64,000 bases of DNA from Nocardiopsis sp. NRRL B-16309 (GCF_001279585.1 NZ_LGEC01000079.1:1-64000); one strand, 5' to 3'. Positions 1 through 9,489 are shown, numbered from the stretch's first letter. The notes: generated by a model not told the origin, from the sequence alone. Numbers and translations: made by a program.

Positions 1-136
1 CGTGCAGCGCCAGGGCCTCGGTCAGCGTCGACTTACCGGCATCCGGGTGCGAGATCACCGCGAACGTCCGCCGACGCCCCGCCTCCCGGGCGACCTCGGC
101 CTCCTGCCTCGCCGCGCCCGCCGTGTCCACGCTCAT
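1..136 (-). CDS. prfC: Peptide chain release factor 3, N-terminal part (cut by window edge)
   Basis: The first 45 codons are visible on the minus strand from an ATG at 136. After a short Ala/Glu/Arg-rich leader the protein reads RRRTFAVISHPDAGKSTLTE, with the GTPase P-loop SHPDAGKST at residues 29-37. Arg-rich leader plus TFAVISHPDAGKST is characteristic of RF3, the translational GTPase that recycles RF1/RF2 from the ribosome after peptide release. Elongation factors carry a different G1 loop, usually AHVDHGKT. The rest lies beyond the left edge. The identification rests on the N-terminus only. Confidence 0.88.
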   Translation of the reverse strand, partial: MSVDTAGAARQEAEVAREAGRRRTFAVISHPDAGKSTLTEALALH

Positions 137-578
137 CCTCGCTGCCCGTCCCGCCTCGTGTACTGGTCGGCCCGGATCCGGGCCCCGTCCAGCCTACGCC
201 CGGCGCGGGGCGCTCGCGCGCCCGGAAGACGGGGCCTTCGCCTGTGTTCGGGGCGCTTCACGCCGGGGCCTTCGTCGTCGCCTGCGCCTGCGCTCGTTCC
301 CACACCGTCGCCCGCCACCACCCTCAACGGACGCCTCCGGCGCGGTTCTCCCTGCTCCGGCTTGGCTCCTCCTGCAGGCACCGGCGCGCCCCTCACACCT
401 GTGCTTTCTTTGGGCCTCCGCTCGTTCCTCGCTTTGGCCCGGATGGACCCCCTGGGGATCCGCCCGCAGGCTGTGCTGCTCGCGTTCGACCCCCTGGGGG
501 TGCGGCGGCGGGGGTGCGTGTGCACGTCCAACCCCTTGGGGTGCAGGTGGAAGCGCGGTCCTTCCCGCTTCGGCCGGG
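137..578. repeat. Intergenic repeat region, family copy 1
   Basis: This 440-bp stretch between prfC and the TetR gene holds no convincing gene. It is built from short phrases that recur elsewhere in the window. The phrase cgcccgccaccaccctcaac is at about 309 and again at about 10988 and 11037. A phrase close to gggcctccgctcgttcctcg is at about 414, again near 10909, and in reverse complement near 19945. Each locus also has a ggacccccTGGGG-type phrase. The repeats lie at gene ends and are not protein coding, although high GC opens long spurious frames through them. Confidence 0.7.
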
Positions 579-1304
579 TCAGGAGTCCTGCTCGACGGCC
601 GCGCCGATGCGTCGGAGCAGGGCCTCGCGGTCGGTGCCCCCCGGGTAGACCGCGACCAGCACCCTGTCCGCGGACGGGGGCTCCTCCTCCACCGCCAGGA
701 CCGTCCGCGCCGTGCGGCGGACCAGGTCCATCGCGGTGTCGAACCGGGCCCACACCCGCCGCCCGTCCTCCGACGGGTCGCGCAGCCAGGACCGCAGCAC
801 GTGGTTGTGCGCGGCGATGACCGAGGCCGCGACCACCCCCGCGGACAGCGAGCGGCCCTCGGCACCCTCCCGGTCGGCCAGGAACCGGCTGAACGCGGCC
901 TGGTAGCGGGCGGTCATGGCGACCTCGCGGTCGCGCAGCCGCGGATGGGCGCGCACCAGGCGGTAGCGCGGAACGGTCACCTCGGGGTCGCGCAGGTAGC
1001 CCTGGAGCACCAGGCGGGCGGCGGAGCAGACCGCTTCCAGCGGTTCGTCCGGCGACGCCTCCAGGTAGGCGGCCACGGTCGTGAAGAGCTCGTCGTGCTC
1101 GGCGAAGAGGATGTCCTCCTTCGAGCCGAAGCGGCGGAACAGGCTCCGCCGGCTCATCCCCGCGGCGGTGGCGATCCCCTCCATCGTGGTGCTCTCGAAG
1201 CCGTCCTCGGTGAACAGCCGGACCGCGGCCAGCACCACGTCGCGCGTGGCCGTGCGCGACGGCCCGTTCCGGCCGGCCGACCGCTCCTGGACACCGTTCC
1301 CCAC
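579..1304 (-). CDS. TetR/AcrR family transcriptional regulator
   Basis: A 241-residue protein with the N-terminal TetR helix-turn-helix (TMEGIATAAGMSRRSLFRRF, about residues 38-57) and a helical ligand-binding domain. I chose the GTG at 1304 because GGAAGG lies about 9 nt upstream of it; the GTG at 1313 and an earlier start at 1391 are possible. It is divergent from the acyl-CoA dehydrogenase gene at 1475, and two palindromes lie between the two starts. This layout suggests it represses that gene and itself, with an acyl-CoA or fatty acid as ligand. The ligand is inference. Confidence 0.85.
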   Translation of the reverse strand: MGNGVQERSAGRNGPSRTATRDVVLAAVRLFTEDGFESTTMEGIATAAGMSRRSLFRRFGSKEDILFAEHDELFTTVAAYLEASPDEPLEAVCSAARLVLQGYLRDPEVTVPRYRLVRAHPRLRDREVAMTARYQAAFSRFLADREGAEGRSLSAGVVAASVIAAHNHVLRSWLRDPSEDGRRVWARFDTAMDLVRRTARTVLAVEEEPPSADRVLVAVYPGGTDREALLRRIGAAVEQDS

Positions 1305-1400
1305 GCTGCTCACCCCTTCCACCGGCCCCGCGTCCACTCGACGCCTCCCAGAAGGTATCCGACCCGGTCTTGTGTACTTCGTCCCGTTCACCCCCTACCC

Positions 1401-1434
1401 TGGCACTGGATGCCATACACCGGCACGCGGTGCC
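1401..1434. promoter_or_regulatory. Two palindromes between the TetR and acyl-CoA dehydrogenase genes
   Basis: TGGCA-N5-TGCCA lies at 1401-1415 and GGCAC-GCG-GTGCC at 1422-1434, about 40-75 bp before the dehydrogenase ATG. Both share the half-site (T)GGCA(C). They are good candidates for the operator of the divergent TetR regulator. Confidence 0.5.
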
Positions 1435-1474
1435 AACTGCCGAGGGGCGGGACACCCTCGGGGAGGGAAGACTG

Positions 1475-2632
1475 ATGAGCGACTTCGACCTGTTCAAGAC
1501 CACCGAGGAGCACGAGGAGCTGCGCGAGGCCGTACGCTCCGTCGCCGAGGACAAGATCGCGCCGCACGCAGCCGAGGTGGACGAGACCAGCTCCTTCCCC
1601 CAGGCCGCGCACGACGCCCTGGTCGCCACCGACTTCCACGCCGCGCACATCGAGGAGAAGTACGACGGCGTCGGCGCCGACGCGCTGGCCACCTGCATCA
1701 TCATCGAGGAGGTCGCCCGGGCCTGCGCCTCGTCGTCCCTCATCCCGGCGGTCAACAAGCTCGGCACCATGCCCGTCATCCTGGGCGCCTCCGAGGAGGT
1801 CAAGCAGCGCTACCTGCCCGAGGTCGCCAGCGGCGCGGCGATGTTCTCCTACGGCCTGTCCGAGCGCGAGGCGGGCTCCGACACCGCCAGCATGCGCTCC
1901 CAGGCCGTCGCCGACGGCGACGACTGGATCCTCAACGGCCAGAAGTCCTGGATCACCAACGCCGGTGTGAGCAAGTACTACACCGTCCTGGCCGTGACCG
2001 ACCCCGACGGCCCGCGCGGCCGCAACATCTCGGCGTTCGTCCTGCACGCCGACGACGAGGGCTTCTCCCTGGGCGAGCCCGAGCGCAAGCTCGGCATCAA
2101 GGGCTCCCCCACCCGCGAGCTGTTCTTCGACAACGTGCGCGTGCCCGGCGACCGCATCGTCGGCGCCCCGGGCGAGGGCCTCAAGATCGCCCTGCGCACC
2201 CTCGACCACACCCGCGTGACCATCGGCGCCCAGGCCGTCGGCATCGCGCAGGGCGCGCTCGACCACGCCGTGGCCTACGTCAAGGAGCGCAAGCAGTTCG
2301 GCAAGGCCGTCGCCGACTTCCAGGGCGTCCAGTTCATGCTCGCCGACATGGCGATGAAGCTGGAGACGGCCCGCCAGATGGTCTACGTCGCCGCCGCCAA
2401 GTCCGAGCGCGGCGACAGCGACCTGGCCTTCTACGGCGCCGCGGCCAAGTGCTACGCCTCCGACGCGGCCATGGAGATCACCACCGACGCCGTGCAGCTG
2501 CTCGGCGGCGCGGGCTACGTCAAGGACTTCCCGCTGGAGCGCATGATGCGCGACGCCAAGATCACCCAGATCTACGAGGGCACCAACCAGATCCAGCGCA
2601 TGGTCATGGCCCGCCAGCTCCTGAAGAAGTAG
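1475..2632 (+). CDS. Acyl-CoA dehydrogenase
   Basis: A 385-residue flavoprotein of the usual ACAD length. It catalyses alpha,beta-dehydrogenation of an acyl-CoA and passes electrons to ETF. Diagnostic stretches are FSYGLSEREAGSDTASM (FAD/substrate loop), SWITNAG, FGKAVADFQGVQFMLADMA and the C-terminal QIYEGTNQIQRMVMARQLL. In the last, Glu368 is at the position of the catalytic base of short/medium-chain enzymes. The start is the ATG at 1475, preceded by gggagggaag; an upstream frame to 1370 is a high-GC extension. It stands alone, divergent from a TetR regulator. The chain-length or branched-chain substrate cannot be read from sequence. Confidence 0.93.
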   Translation: MSDFDLFKTTEEHEELREAVRSVAEDKIAPHAAEVDETSSFPQAAHDALVATDFHAAHIEEKYDGVGADALATCIIIEEVARACASSSLIPAVNKLGTMPVILGASEEVKQRYLPEVASGAAMFSYGLSEREAGSDTASMRSQAVADGDDWILNGQKSWITNAGVSKYYTVLAVTDPDGPRGRNISAFVLHADDEGFSLGEPERKLGIKGSPTRELFFDNVRVPGDRIVGAPGEGLKIALRTLDHTRVTIGAQAVGIAQGALDHAVAYVKERKQFGKAVADFQGVQFMLADMAMKLETARQMVYVAAAKSERGDSDLAFYGAAAKCYASDAAMEITTDAVQLLGGAGYVKDFPLERMMRDAKITQIYEGTNQIQRMVMARQLLKK

Positions 2633-2685
2633 GCGTCAAGGAGTAGGCCCCCGCCACGGCCTGGCCGGACCCGCCCGCGGGCCGG

Positions 2686-3498
2686 TCAGGCTGTGGCCTC
2701 GCGTACGAAGCGGGCCATCGGGATGGGGTCGCGGCCCAGCGCGTCGCGCACGTCCCCGGTGACCGAGCCCGCCAGCCCCTCGTTGGCGGCGGCGAACCGC
2801 TCGTTGAGGGTGTCGACGTAGCGGTCGCCCCACCCGCGGTCGGTCGCCCGGAAGTAGAACCCGGCCTCGTCGATCGCCTTGTACCGCCACACGGGGCTGT
2901 CCGTGCCCTTGGTCATCTTCACGACCTCGCGGAACGTCAGCGCCTGCGGGCCGGTCAGCGTGTACTCACGGCCGTGGTGGTCGCCGGTGAGCGCTGCCAC
3001 GGCCGCGTTGGCGACGTCGCGCGCGTCCACGAAGCTCACCGCCGACCTCTTGCGCACCGGCAGCTCCAGGCGCCCGTTGCGCGAGCGGGCGAGGTCGGCG
3101 AAGACGCCCTCGGTGAAGTCCTGGTGGAGCCAGTTGGGGCGCAGGACGGTCCAGCGGCCGAACAGCTCCTTGGCCCGCATCTCGGCCGTGCGCTGGTCGG
3201 AGTCGGAGGGCGCGTGCTCGGTGCCCATGGCCGACATCACGACGGCGTGGTCCACACCCGCCTCGGCCGCGCGCTCCAGGAAGCCGCCCACGCGGCTGCC
3301 CAGGCCGAGGCCGACCGGCGTCACCACGAACACCCGGTCCACGTCCTTGAGGACGTCCCCCCAGTTGGCGGTGTCCGTCCAGTCCAGGCGGGTGGGCGAG
3401 GTGCGCGAGGCACCCGTCGCGGGCAGCCCGCGCCGCTCCAGCTCCGCGAGGACGCGTCTGCCCACCATCCCGGTGGCCCCGGTGACCAATGTGCTCAT
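2686..3498 (-). CDS. NmrA-like NAD(P)-binding reductase
   Basis: A 270-residue Rossmann protein of the atypical SDR/NmrA group. TLVTGATGMVGRR at residues 3-15 is the GxxGxxG dinucleotide loop, and the C-terminal half is variable as usual for the group. The ATG at 3498 was preferred over a GTG at 3525 because it sits directly before the first beta strand. These proteins act as quinone or isoflavone-type reductases or as NADP sensors, and the substrate is not evident. It is monocistronic, convergent with the acyl-CoA dehydrogenase. Confidence 0.82.
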   Translation of the reverse strand: MSTLVTGATGMVGRRVLAELERRGLPATGASRTSPTRLDWTDTANWGDVLKDVDRVFVVTPVGLGLGSRVGGFLERAAEAGVDHAVVMSAMGTEHAPSDSDQRTAEMRAKELFGRWTVLRPNWLHQDFTEGVFADLARSRNGRLELPVRKRSAVSFVDARDVANAAVAALTGDHHGREYTLTGPQALTFREVVKMTKGTDSPVWRYKAIDEAGFYFRATDRGWGDRYVDTLNERFAAANEGLAGSVTGDVRDALGRDPIPMARFVREATA

Positions 3499-3603
3499 CG
3501 GCCCCACCGTACCGATCCCGGACACCTGGCGCTCCCGTTCGGCCCCGGGCGGTGACCGCGCGTCCGGCCCCGGCCGGGCCGACGGCTCCGCCCGACGGGC
3601 TCC

Positions 3604-3843
3604 TCACCCGCGGCGCTCGGGGGCCAGGGCCTCCATGGCCAGGATGAGCGCGCCGCCCAGGACCGCCACCGCCAGGTTGGCGAACAGCGCGTACTCCTGG
3701 AGGAACGAGACGTTGGGCACGACCAGCCGGTTGAAGGAGTTGAGGACGATACCGAAGAACGGCTGGTACCAGAGGTGGTCGATGGCACCGCTGACGCCGA
3801 TGAGGAACACGAGCAGGCCGAGGCCCTGAAGGATTTTGCGCAT
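3604..3843 (-). CDS. Small two-helix membrane protein
   Basis: A 79-residue protein that starts at an ATG (3843) after CGGTGGC. It has two predicted membrane segments, about residues 6-22 (LGLLVFLIGVSGAID) and 52-70 (LFANLAVAVLGGALILAM), separated by an aromatic-rich loop. No enzymatic motif is visible. It is divergent from the histidine kinase gene at 4023. Unknown function. Confidence 0.65.
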   Translation of the reverse strand: MRKILQGLGLLVFLIGVSGAIDHLWYQPFFGIVLNSFNRLVVPNVSFLQEYALFANLAVAVLGGALILAMEALAPERRG

Positions 3844-4022
3844 GCCACCGACGCTAGGCCCCGGGCGGTGCCGCGCACATCGGCCACGGGCGTGGACCCG
3901 GGCGTCCGGAGGACCGGTCGGCCGCGGACCGGCACGACCAAAGTAGGGAGTCGTCCGACGTCGGTACCGAGCTCCCCTCCGGAGCCGGATCCGGCACCGG
4001 GCGCGCCGTAGACTCCGGGACG

Positions 4023-5216
4023 ATGAACGCATCCACCGACCGGGCCCGACCGCGGCGGCGCACCGTGCGCGACTGGATCGTGGACTTCACCATCTTCCTC
4101 CTCGCCGTGGGCTTCGGTCTGGCCCTCGCGCTGGAGTTCCCCGACTCCCCGCACGGGGAGGGCGCCCCCTACCCCTCCGTCGACCTGCCGCTGTGGCTCT
4201 CGGCCACCGAGCAGGTGATCGCGCTGGCCGCCTGCGTGGGCCTGTGGTGGCGGCGCCGGTGGCCCGTCGAGCTCGCCGTCGTCCTGGTCCTGTTCTCCTC
4301 GGTCCTGACCCTGGTGTCCGGGGCGATGCTGATCGCCCTGTTCTCCCTGGCCGTGCACCGGCCCCCGAAGGTCAGCCTCTCCGTCCTCGTGCTCGCCGTG
4401 GGAGCCGCCTCCGTCCACGCGGTCGTACGCCCCGACCCCGTCTCGCCCTTCCTGGTCGACTTCCTGCTCGGCACCGCCATCCTGGGGGCCGTGACGGGCT
4501 GGGGCCTGACCGTCCACCACCGCCGCCGGCTCGTGGAGTCCCTGCGCGACCGGGCCGTGCACGCCGAGACCGAGGCCCGCCTGCGCGCCGAACAGGCCCA
4601 GCACCAGGTCCGGGAGTCCATCGCCCGCGAGATCCACGACGTCCTCGGGCACCGGCTCTCCCTGTTGAGCGTGCTCGCCGGGGCCCTGGAGTACCGTCCG
4701 GACACGCCGCCGGAACAGGTGGCGCGCTCGGCGAAGGTCATCCGGGAGAGCGCCCACCAGGCGCTCCAGGACCTGCGCGAGGTGATCGGCGTCCTGCGGG
4801 CCCCGGTGGGCGAGCTGCCCCAGCCGACCATGGCCGATCTGCACCAGCTCGTGGCCGAGGCCGATGACGTCGGCTCGCGTGTCGAGCTGTCGCAGGAGCA
4901 CGAGGGGCGGGTGCCGGACCGGGTCGGGCGGACGGCCTACCGGATCGTCCAGGAGGCCCTGACCAACGCGCGCAAGCACGCTCCGGGCGCCGACACCAGG
5001 GTCCGGGTGTCCGGTGCCCCGGGCGAGGGGCTCACCGTGGACGTGGTCAACGACGCCGCCGCCACGCCGCCCGCCCACCGGGCCGGCGGCGACGGGGCCG
5101 GGCAGGGGCTGGTCGGCCTGGCCGAGCGGGTGTCACTGGCGTCGGGGCGGCTGGAGCACGGCCCGACCGACTCCGGTGGCTGGCGGCTCTCGGCCTGGCT
5201 ACCGTGGCCCTCATGA
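4023..5216 (+). CDS. Sensor histidine kinase, NarL/DesK (HisKA_3) type
   Basis: 397 residues. The N-terminal half has about five hydrophobic segments (residues 18-160), typical of actinobacterial membrane-bound kinases without a large sensor domain. The dimerisation/phosphoacceptor motif REIHDVLGHRLSLL places the phosphorylated histidine at His205. The ATPase domain follows, with VQEALTNARKHA and the G-box GQGLVGLAERV. The stop overlaps the ATG of the response regulator (ATGA at 5213), so the two are translationally coupled and form one two-component system. The stimulus is unknown. Confidence 0.93.
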   Translation: MNASTDRARPRRRTVRDWIVDFTIFLLAVGFGLALALEFPDSPHGEGAPYPSVDLPLWLSATEQVIALAACVGLWWRRRWPVELAVVLVLFSSVLTLVSGAMLIALFSLAVHRPPKVSLSVLVLAVGAASVHAVVRPDPVSPFLVDFLLGTAILGAVTGWGLTVHHRRRLVESLRDRAVHAETEARLRAEQAQHQVRESIAREIHDVLGHRLSLLSVLAGALEYRPDTPPEQVARSAKVIRESAHQALQDLREVIGVLRAPVGELPQPTMADLHQLVAEADDVGSRVELSQEHEGRVPDRVGRTAYRIVQEALTNARKHAPGADTRVRVSGAPGEGLTVDVVNDAAATPPAHRAGGDGAGQGLVGLAERVSLASGRLEHGPTDSGGWRLSAWLPWPS

Positions 5217-5902
5217 GCGAACCGCAGCAGGGCAGCCGACGGATCGGGGTCGTCATCGTCGACGACGACGCGCTGGTGCGGGTCGGGCTGGTGATGATGA
5301 TGGGCGGAGCGCCCGACGTCCGGGTGCTCGCGGAGGCCGAGGACGGCGCCGGGGTGCTCGCGCTCGTCGAGGAGCACGACCCCGACGTCGTGCTGATGGA
5401 CATCCGCATGCCGGGTGTGGACGGACTGACCGCCACCGAGCGCCTGCGCGCCCTCCCGCGACCGCCCGAGGTGCTGGTCCTGACCACCTTCGACGCCGAC
5501 GAGCACGTCCTGCGGGCCCTGCGGGCCGGCGCGGCGGGCTTCCTGCTCAAGGACACCCCGCCGGACGAGATCGTCGAGTCGGTGCGCCGGGTCGCCCGCG
5601 GCCTGCCCGTGCTCTCTCCCAGCGTCACCCGGCGCCTCATCGACCGGGTGGCCTCGACCGGGCACGACCAGCGCGCGGTCCGGGCCCGGGAACGGCTGGC
5701 GGCGCTCAACACCCGGGAGTCCGAGGTCGCGGTCGCCGTCGGCGAGGGCCGCTCCAACGCCGACATCGCCGCCACACTGTTCCTCAGCGTGCCGACCGTG
5801 AAGACGCACGTGTCGAACATCCTCACCAAGCTCGGCCTCAACAACCGGGTGCAGGTGGCACTGCTGGTCCACGACGCCCAGCTCCTGGACGGCACCGAGT
5901 AG
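5213..5902 (+). CDS. Response regulator, NarL/FixJ family
   Basis: 229 residues. The receiver domain has the acidic pocket VDDD (residues 16-19) and phosphoacceptor Asp63 in VVLMDIRMPG. The LuxR-type HTH at the C-terminus reads SNADIAATLFLSVPTVKTHV followed by LTKLGLNNR. The ATG at 5213 overlaps the kinase stop by four bases; a GTG at 5204 would add three residues. Partner of the preceding kinase. Confidence 0.93.
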   Translation: MSEPQQGSRRIGVVIVDDDALVRVGLVMMMGGAPDVRVLAEAEDGAGVLALVEEHDPDVVLMDIRMPGVDGLTATERLRALPRPPEVLVLTTFDADEHVLRALRAGAAGFLLKDTPPDEIVESVRRVARGLPVLSPSVTRRLIDRVASTGHDQRAVRARERLAALNTRESEVAVAVGEGRSNADIAATLFLSVPTVKTHVSNILTKLGLNNRVQVALLVHDAQLLDGTE

Positions 5903-6176
5903 GAGCGGCGTGGCCGGCGGCACCCTGGCGATCGTGCCGGGACGCCACTCCGTGGCCGCCTGGGGCCGGGCCTGGATCCCAGGGCAACCCGGTGGCGGGC
6001 TCGGCGGCGCTGGAGGCGTTCACCGGCCTCACGCGCCGCTCGGTGTTCCGAGCCGGTGGGCGCGCGGGGTTCTGAGGCGTCGGTCGCGCGACTGACCGTT
6101 GCGGGCGCACCCTCGGACCACTCGGTGCCCCTCACCAGTGGGCGCGTGCCCCGGACCGCGGTCGGAGGCGCGTGCG
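5903..6176. other. Intergenic region without visible gene
   Basis: Between two convergent genes (response regulator and Ser/Thr kinase). I see no RNA gene, strong terminator or conserved repeat here. Confidence 0.5.
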
Positions 6177-8030
6177 TCAGGCGGCCGGCTCGAAGGTCCG
6201 CGACATCCGGTCCAGCAGCGCCCGGTTGGCCTCGGGGTCGTCGTTGCTCGCGACGAGGAACAGCGCGTAGCCCTTGTCCTCGGTGTGGAAGCCACGGTTG
6301 ATGGCGTGCATCCGACCGCCGCTCCCGTCGTAGGTGAACTCCCAGTCGGCGGCGCTGACGTAGTCGTCGGCCCAGTCGGCCTCGACGTCCTCGATCCCCG
6401 TCAGCTCGTACCCGCCGAACCTGTCCCGGGCGGAGGGCTCGAACTCGCGCCAGTCGTCCCCGGCGTCCGGGTTGGGGTCGTCGGTCTGGTCCACGAGCAG
6501 GTAGCCGCCGTCGGGGTTGTGGAAGTACACCATGTGGTCCCGGCGCTCCTCGGTCCAGTCCTCGGGCACGTCCACGGAGAAGCCGCTCGGGTCGTCGTGG
6601 CGGACCAGGAAGTCCCACTCGTCGTCCGACTCCTCGACCTCCTCGGGCTCGTCGGCCTCTTCGGACTCCCCTGCCACGGGTTCGTCCGCGTCGTCCGCTC
6701 CCGCGCCCCCGGCGGCGTCGGCCTCCGACTCGGCGGCGGAGGAGTCCCCGCCCGCGTCGGCGCCCGCCTCCTGGGAGCCGTCGACCAGTCCCGCGTCCGA
6801 TCCCGCCCCCGGCCGGTTCATGCTCACCAGGACGCTGGCCGTGGCGCCGGCCACCAGGAGGACGAGGACGGCCGCCACCACCAGCAGGGCGCGCCGTCCA
6901 CTCCGGCCACCGCGGGCCGCGCCCCGCGCCGACGCGGACGAGGGCGCGGGCGGACCAGCGGGTGTCCCGGCGACCGCGGCGGCCCCCTTGGCGAGCCTTC
7001 CGGCGGACGCCTCGGCGGGCGTCCCGGCGGACATCGCCGCCTCCGCCGTCCCGTCCGCCCCTGTCGACTCCCCCGGAACGCCCCCGCTCGGTGCGGCGGA
7101 CGCCGCCTCCGCCACATCCGCCTCCTCAGCCCGGGACAGGTCCGCGGGCGCGGTCGTGGCCAGGGTCGGGGCGACGGCCGGCGCCGATCCGGCCGCCTCC
7201 TCGGCGTCGCGGACCTCCCGCAGCCGGGCCCGTGCCTCGGCGACCGTCGGCCGGTCCTCGGGGCGCTTCTCGCACAGGGCCTCCAGCAGCGGCCGCAGGG
7301 CTCCGGCGCGCTCCGCCTCGGGCAGGTCCTGGGTGACGATCGCGGTGAGGGTCGCCATCGGGGTGGGCCGGTCGAACGGCAGGGCACCCTCGACCGCCTG
7401 GTAGAGCGTCACGCCCAGCGACCACAGGTCGGAGGCGGGGGTCGCCGACTGCCCCTGGGCGACCTCCGGGGCCAGGTAGCTGGGTGAACCGATGAGCAGC
7501 CCGGTACTGGTCAGGTGGGTGGAGCCGTCGAGGTGGGCGATGCCGAAGTCGGTGAGCACCGCGCGGTCGTTCCCGGCGATGAGCACGTTGCCGGGCTTGA
7601 CGTCGCGGTGCACGATCCCGCGCCCGTGCGCCTCCGCCAGCCCGGCGGCCATCTGCTCGCCGATGCCCGAGGCGCGGCCCACGCCGATGACGCCGTCGGC
7701 CTTGACGAGGTCGCCCAGGGAGGGGCCGCGCACGAGCTCCATCACGATCCACGGGCGGCCGTCCTCCTCGGCCACGTCGAACACCGTGATGATCGACGGG
7801 TGGCTGAGCTGCGCCGCGCTGCGCGCCTCGCGGAGCATGCGCGTCCGCAGGACCTCGATCTCGTGCGGGGGGAGGTTGGCGGGGGTGGTCAGCTCCTTGA
7901 CCGCGACGGGCCGGTCCAGGAGGGTGTCGGTCCCCTTCCAGACCCGCCCCATGCCGCCCGTGCCGAGCACCTCTTCCAGGCGGTAGCGGCTGGCCAGGAG
8001 TCGACCGGGGTCGGCTTCCGAACTGTTCAT
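6177..8030 (-). CDS. Membrane-anchored Ser/Thr protein kinase (PknB-like)
   Basis: 617 residues. The N-terminal eukaryotic-like kinase domain has the glycine loop GTGGMGRV (23-30), ATP-binding Lys45 (VAVKEL), catalytic HRDVKPGN (141-148) and DFG (161-163). A long Ala/Pro/Ser/Glu linker follows, then one transmembrane helix near residue 390 (ALLVVAAVLVLLVAGATA). Next is an acidic Glu/Asp-rich juxtamembrane tract and an extracellular domain of about 150 residues with no PASTA repeats; this may be the sensor. The ATG at 8030 was preferred over an upstream frame to 8090 because it directly precedes the kinase fold. The target is unknown. Confidence 0.92.
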   Translation of the reverse strand: MNSSEADPGRLLASRYRLEEVLGTGGMGRVWKGTDTLLDRPVAVKELTTPANLPPHEIEVLRTRMLREARSAAQLSHPSIITVFDVAEEDGRPWIVMELVRGPSLGDLVKADGVIGVGRASGIGEQMAAGLAEAHGRGIVHRDVKPGNVLIAGNDRAVLTDFGIAHLDGSTHLTSTGLLIGSPSYLAPEVAQGQSATPASDLWSLGVTLYQAVEGALPFDRPTPMATLTAIVTQDLPEAERAGALRPLLEALCEKRPEDRPTVAEARARLREVRDAEEAAGSAPAVAPTLATTAPADLSRAEEADVAEAASAAPSGGVPGESTGADGTAEAAMSAGTPAEASAGRLAKGAAAVAGTPAGPPAPSSASARGAARGGRSGRRALLVVAAVLVLLVAGATASVLVSMNRPGAGSDAGLVDGSQEAGADAGGDSSAAESEADAAGGAGADDADEPVAGESEEADEPEEVEESDDEWDFLVRHDDPSGFSVDVPEDWTEERRDHMVYFHNPDGGYLLVDQTDDPNPDAGDDWREFEPSARDRFGGYELTGIEDVEADWADDYVSAADWEFTYDGSGGRMHAINRGFHTEDKGYALFLVASNDDPEANRALLDRMSRTFEPAA

Positions 8031-8280
8031 GAGTGTGCGATTCCTCTGAGGGGAGGCAGGCATGCGGGACCGGGGCGGGTGGAGGGGCACCGGCGGGGGA
8101 CACCAGCGAGTCTAGGAGCCGCGCCGGCCGACGACGCTCCCCGCCCGGGTGACCATGCTGTGCCCCACCTGGTGCGAACCCGGACGAAACACCCCTGACA
8201 TGCGGCGATCCCGCCGCGGGCGCTGTGACGCGTCCGACGGCGGGACCGGCTCGTCCGGGCGTGTCCCGCGCCCGGGTGGG

Positions 8281-9489
8281 TCAGGAGAGGCGCACGGGGA
8301 GTGCCCGCACACCTCCGACGATGAACGACGGCAGCGGCTCCAGGTCCTGGTCGGCCACGGCGAGGTCGAGTCCGGGGAAGCGCGCGAACAGGCGCGGCAG
8401 CAGCTCCAGGACCTCCATCCGGGCCAGGCTCGCGCCCAGGCAGTAGTGCCGCCCGCGGGAGAACGACAGGTGCCCGGTGTCCTCGCGGGTAATGTCGAAC
8501 AGGTCCGCGGTGGCGCCGTGGCGCTCGGGGTCGCGGCCCGCGGAGCCGTAGCCCAGGAGCAGGGGCTCACCGGCGGGCACGGTCACCCCGGCCAGGTCGA
8601 TCTCCTCGGTCGTGTACCGCATCGGGACGAAGCCGCTGGAGCCGTCCCAGCGCAGGACCTCCTCCAGGGCGCGGTCCCACCCCACCTCGCCCGCCACCAG
8701 CAGGTCGAGCTGGTCGCGGTGGCCGAGCAGGGCCCGCACCGCGTTGGCGACGAGGTTCATGGTGGTCTCGTAGCCCGCGCTGATGATCAGCACCAGGCTC
8801 CACACCAGTTCGTCCTCGCTGAGCCGGTCGCCCTCGTCGCGGGCGGCGATGAGGTCGCTGGTGAGGTCGTCGCCCGGCTCCGCGCGCTTGGCCGCGACCA
8901 GCTCCGTCAGCAGCGCCCACATCTCCATGAAGGTCGCCATGGCCTGGTCGGGTGCGATGCTCTGGTCGAAGAACGCGTTGACCTGCCCGTGCAGCTTCGG
9001 CCGGATGTCCTGGTCCAGCCCGAAGAGGTCGCTGATGACCGTCATCGGCAGCGGTCGGGCCACCACCGCCTTGAAGTCGACGACCCCGTCCTCCGCCGCG
9101 GCCGCCCGCTCCGCCAGGGAGTCGAGGAGCCCGTCCACCAGCACGGCGATGCCCTCGCGGAGCCCTTCGAGCCGGCGCGGCGTGAACGCGCGTGACACCA
9201 GCTTGCGCAGCCGGGTGTGCTCCGGGCCGTCGCTGGTGAGCATGTTCTCGGCGATGATCCAGGAGATGAGCGGCCAGTCCGGCGGGATCTCACCGGCGTT
9301 GAAGGCCGCCCAGTGCTTCTTGTCCTTCTGCACCCTCGGGTCGGCCAGTGCGTCGCTGACGGCCGCGTGCGTGGTCACGACCCACGCAGCAACCTCACCA
9401 GGAAGCTCGACAGGGACGACAGGCCCCAGGGCGCGGAGGTGCTCGGTCTGGGCTCGGAGGTTTCCAGGGGCGAGTCGGACGGCGTCCAC
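8281..9489 (-). CDS. Cytochrome P450, CYP154-like
   Basis: 402 residues from a GTG at 9489 with AAGGAG five bases upstream. It has the full P450 set: I-helix SAGYETT, K-helix EEVLR (the ExxR salt bridge) and heme loop FSRGRHYCLG with the cysteine ligand. The gene start lies 115 bp inside the 3' end of the preceding P450 gene, so the two are co-transcribed and probably translationally coupled. In actinomycete conservons a CYP157 gene is followed by a CYP154 gene; the order and features here match that pair. The family call is inference from the pairing and motifs. No dedicated ferredoxin is adjacent. Confidence 0.88.
   Translation of the reverse strand: MDAVRLAPGNLRAQTEHLRALGPVVPVELPGEVAAWVVTTHAAVSDALADPRVQKDKKHWAAFNAGEIPPDWPLISWIIAENMLTSDGPEHTRLRKLVSRAFTPRRLEGLREGIAVLVDGLLDSLAERAAAAEDGVVDFKAVVARPLPMTVISDLFGLDQDIRPKLHGQVNAFFDQSIAPDQAMATFMEMWALLTELVAAKRAEPGDDLTSDLIAARDEGDRLSEDELVWSLVLIISAGYETTMNLVANAVRALLGHRDQLDLLVAGEVGWDRALEEVLRWDGSSGFVPMRYTTEEIDLAGVTVPAGEPLLLGYGSAGRDPERHGATADLFDITREDTGHLSFSRGRHYCLGASLARMEVLELLPRLFARFPGLDLAVADQDLEPLPSFIVGGVRALPVRLS

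Noticed and set aside
579..1803. Long minus-strand frame over the acyl-CoA dehydrogenase and other long antisense frames across the window
   Set aside because: High GC opens long frames on all strands. The sense protein has full family motifs and SD sites; the antisense ones are Arg/Ala/Gly/Pro-rich without motifs.
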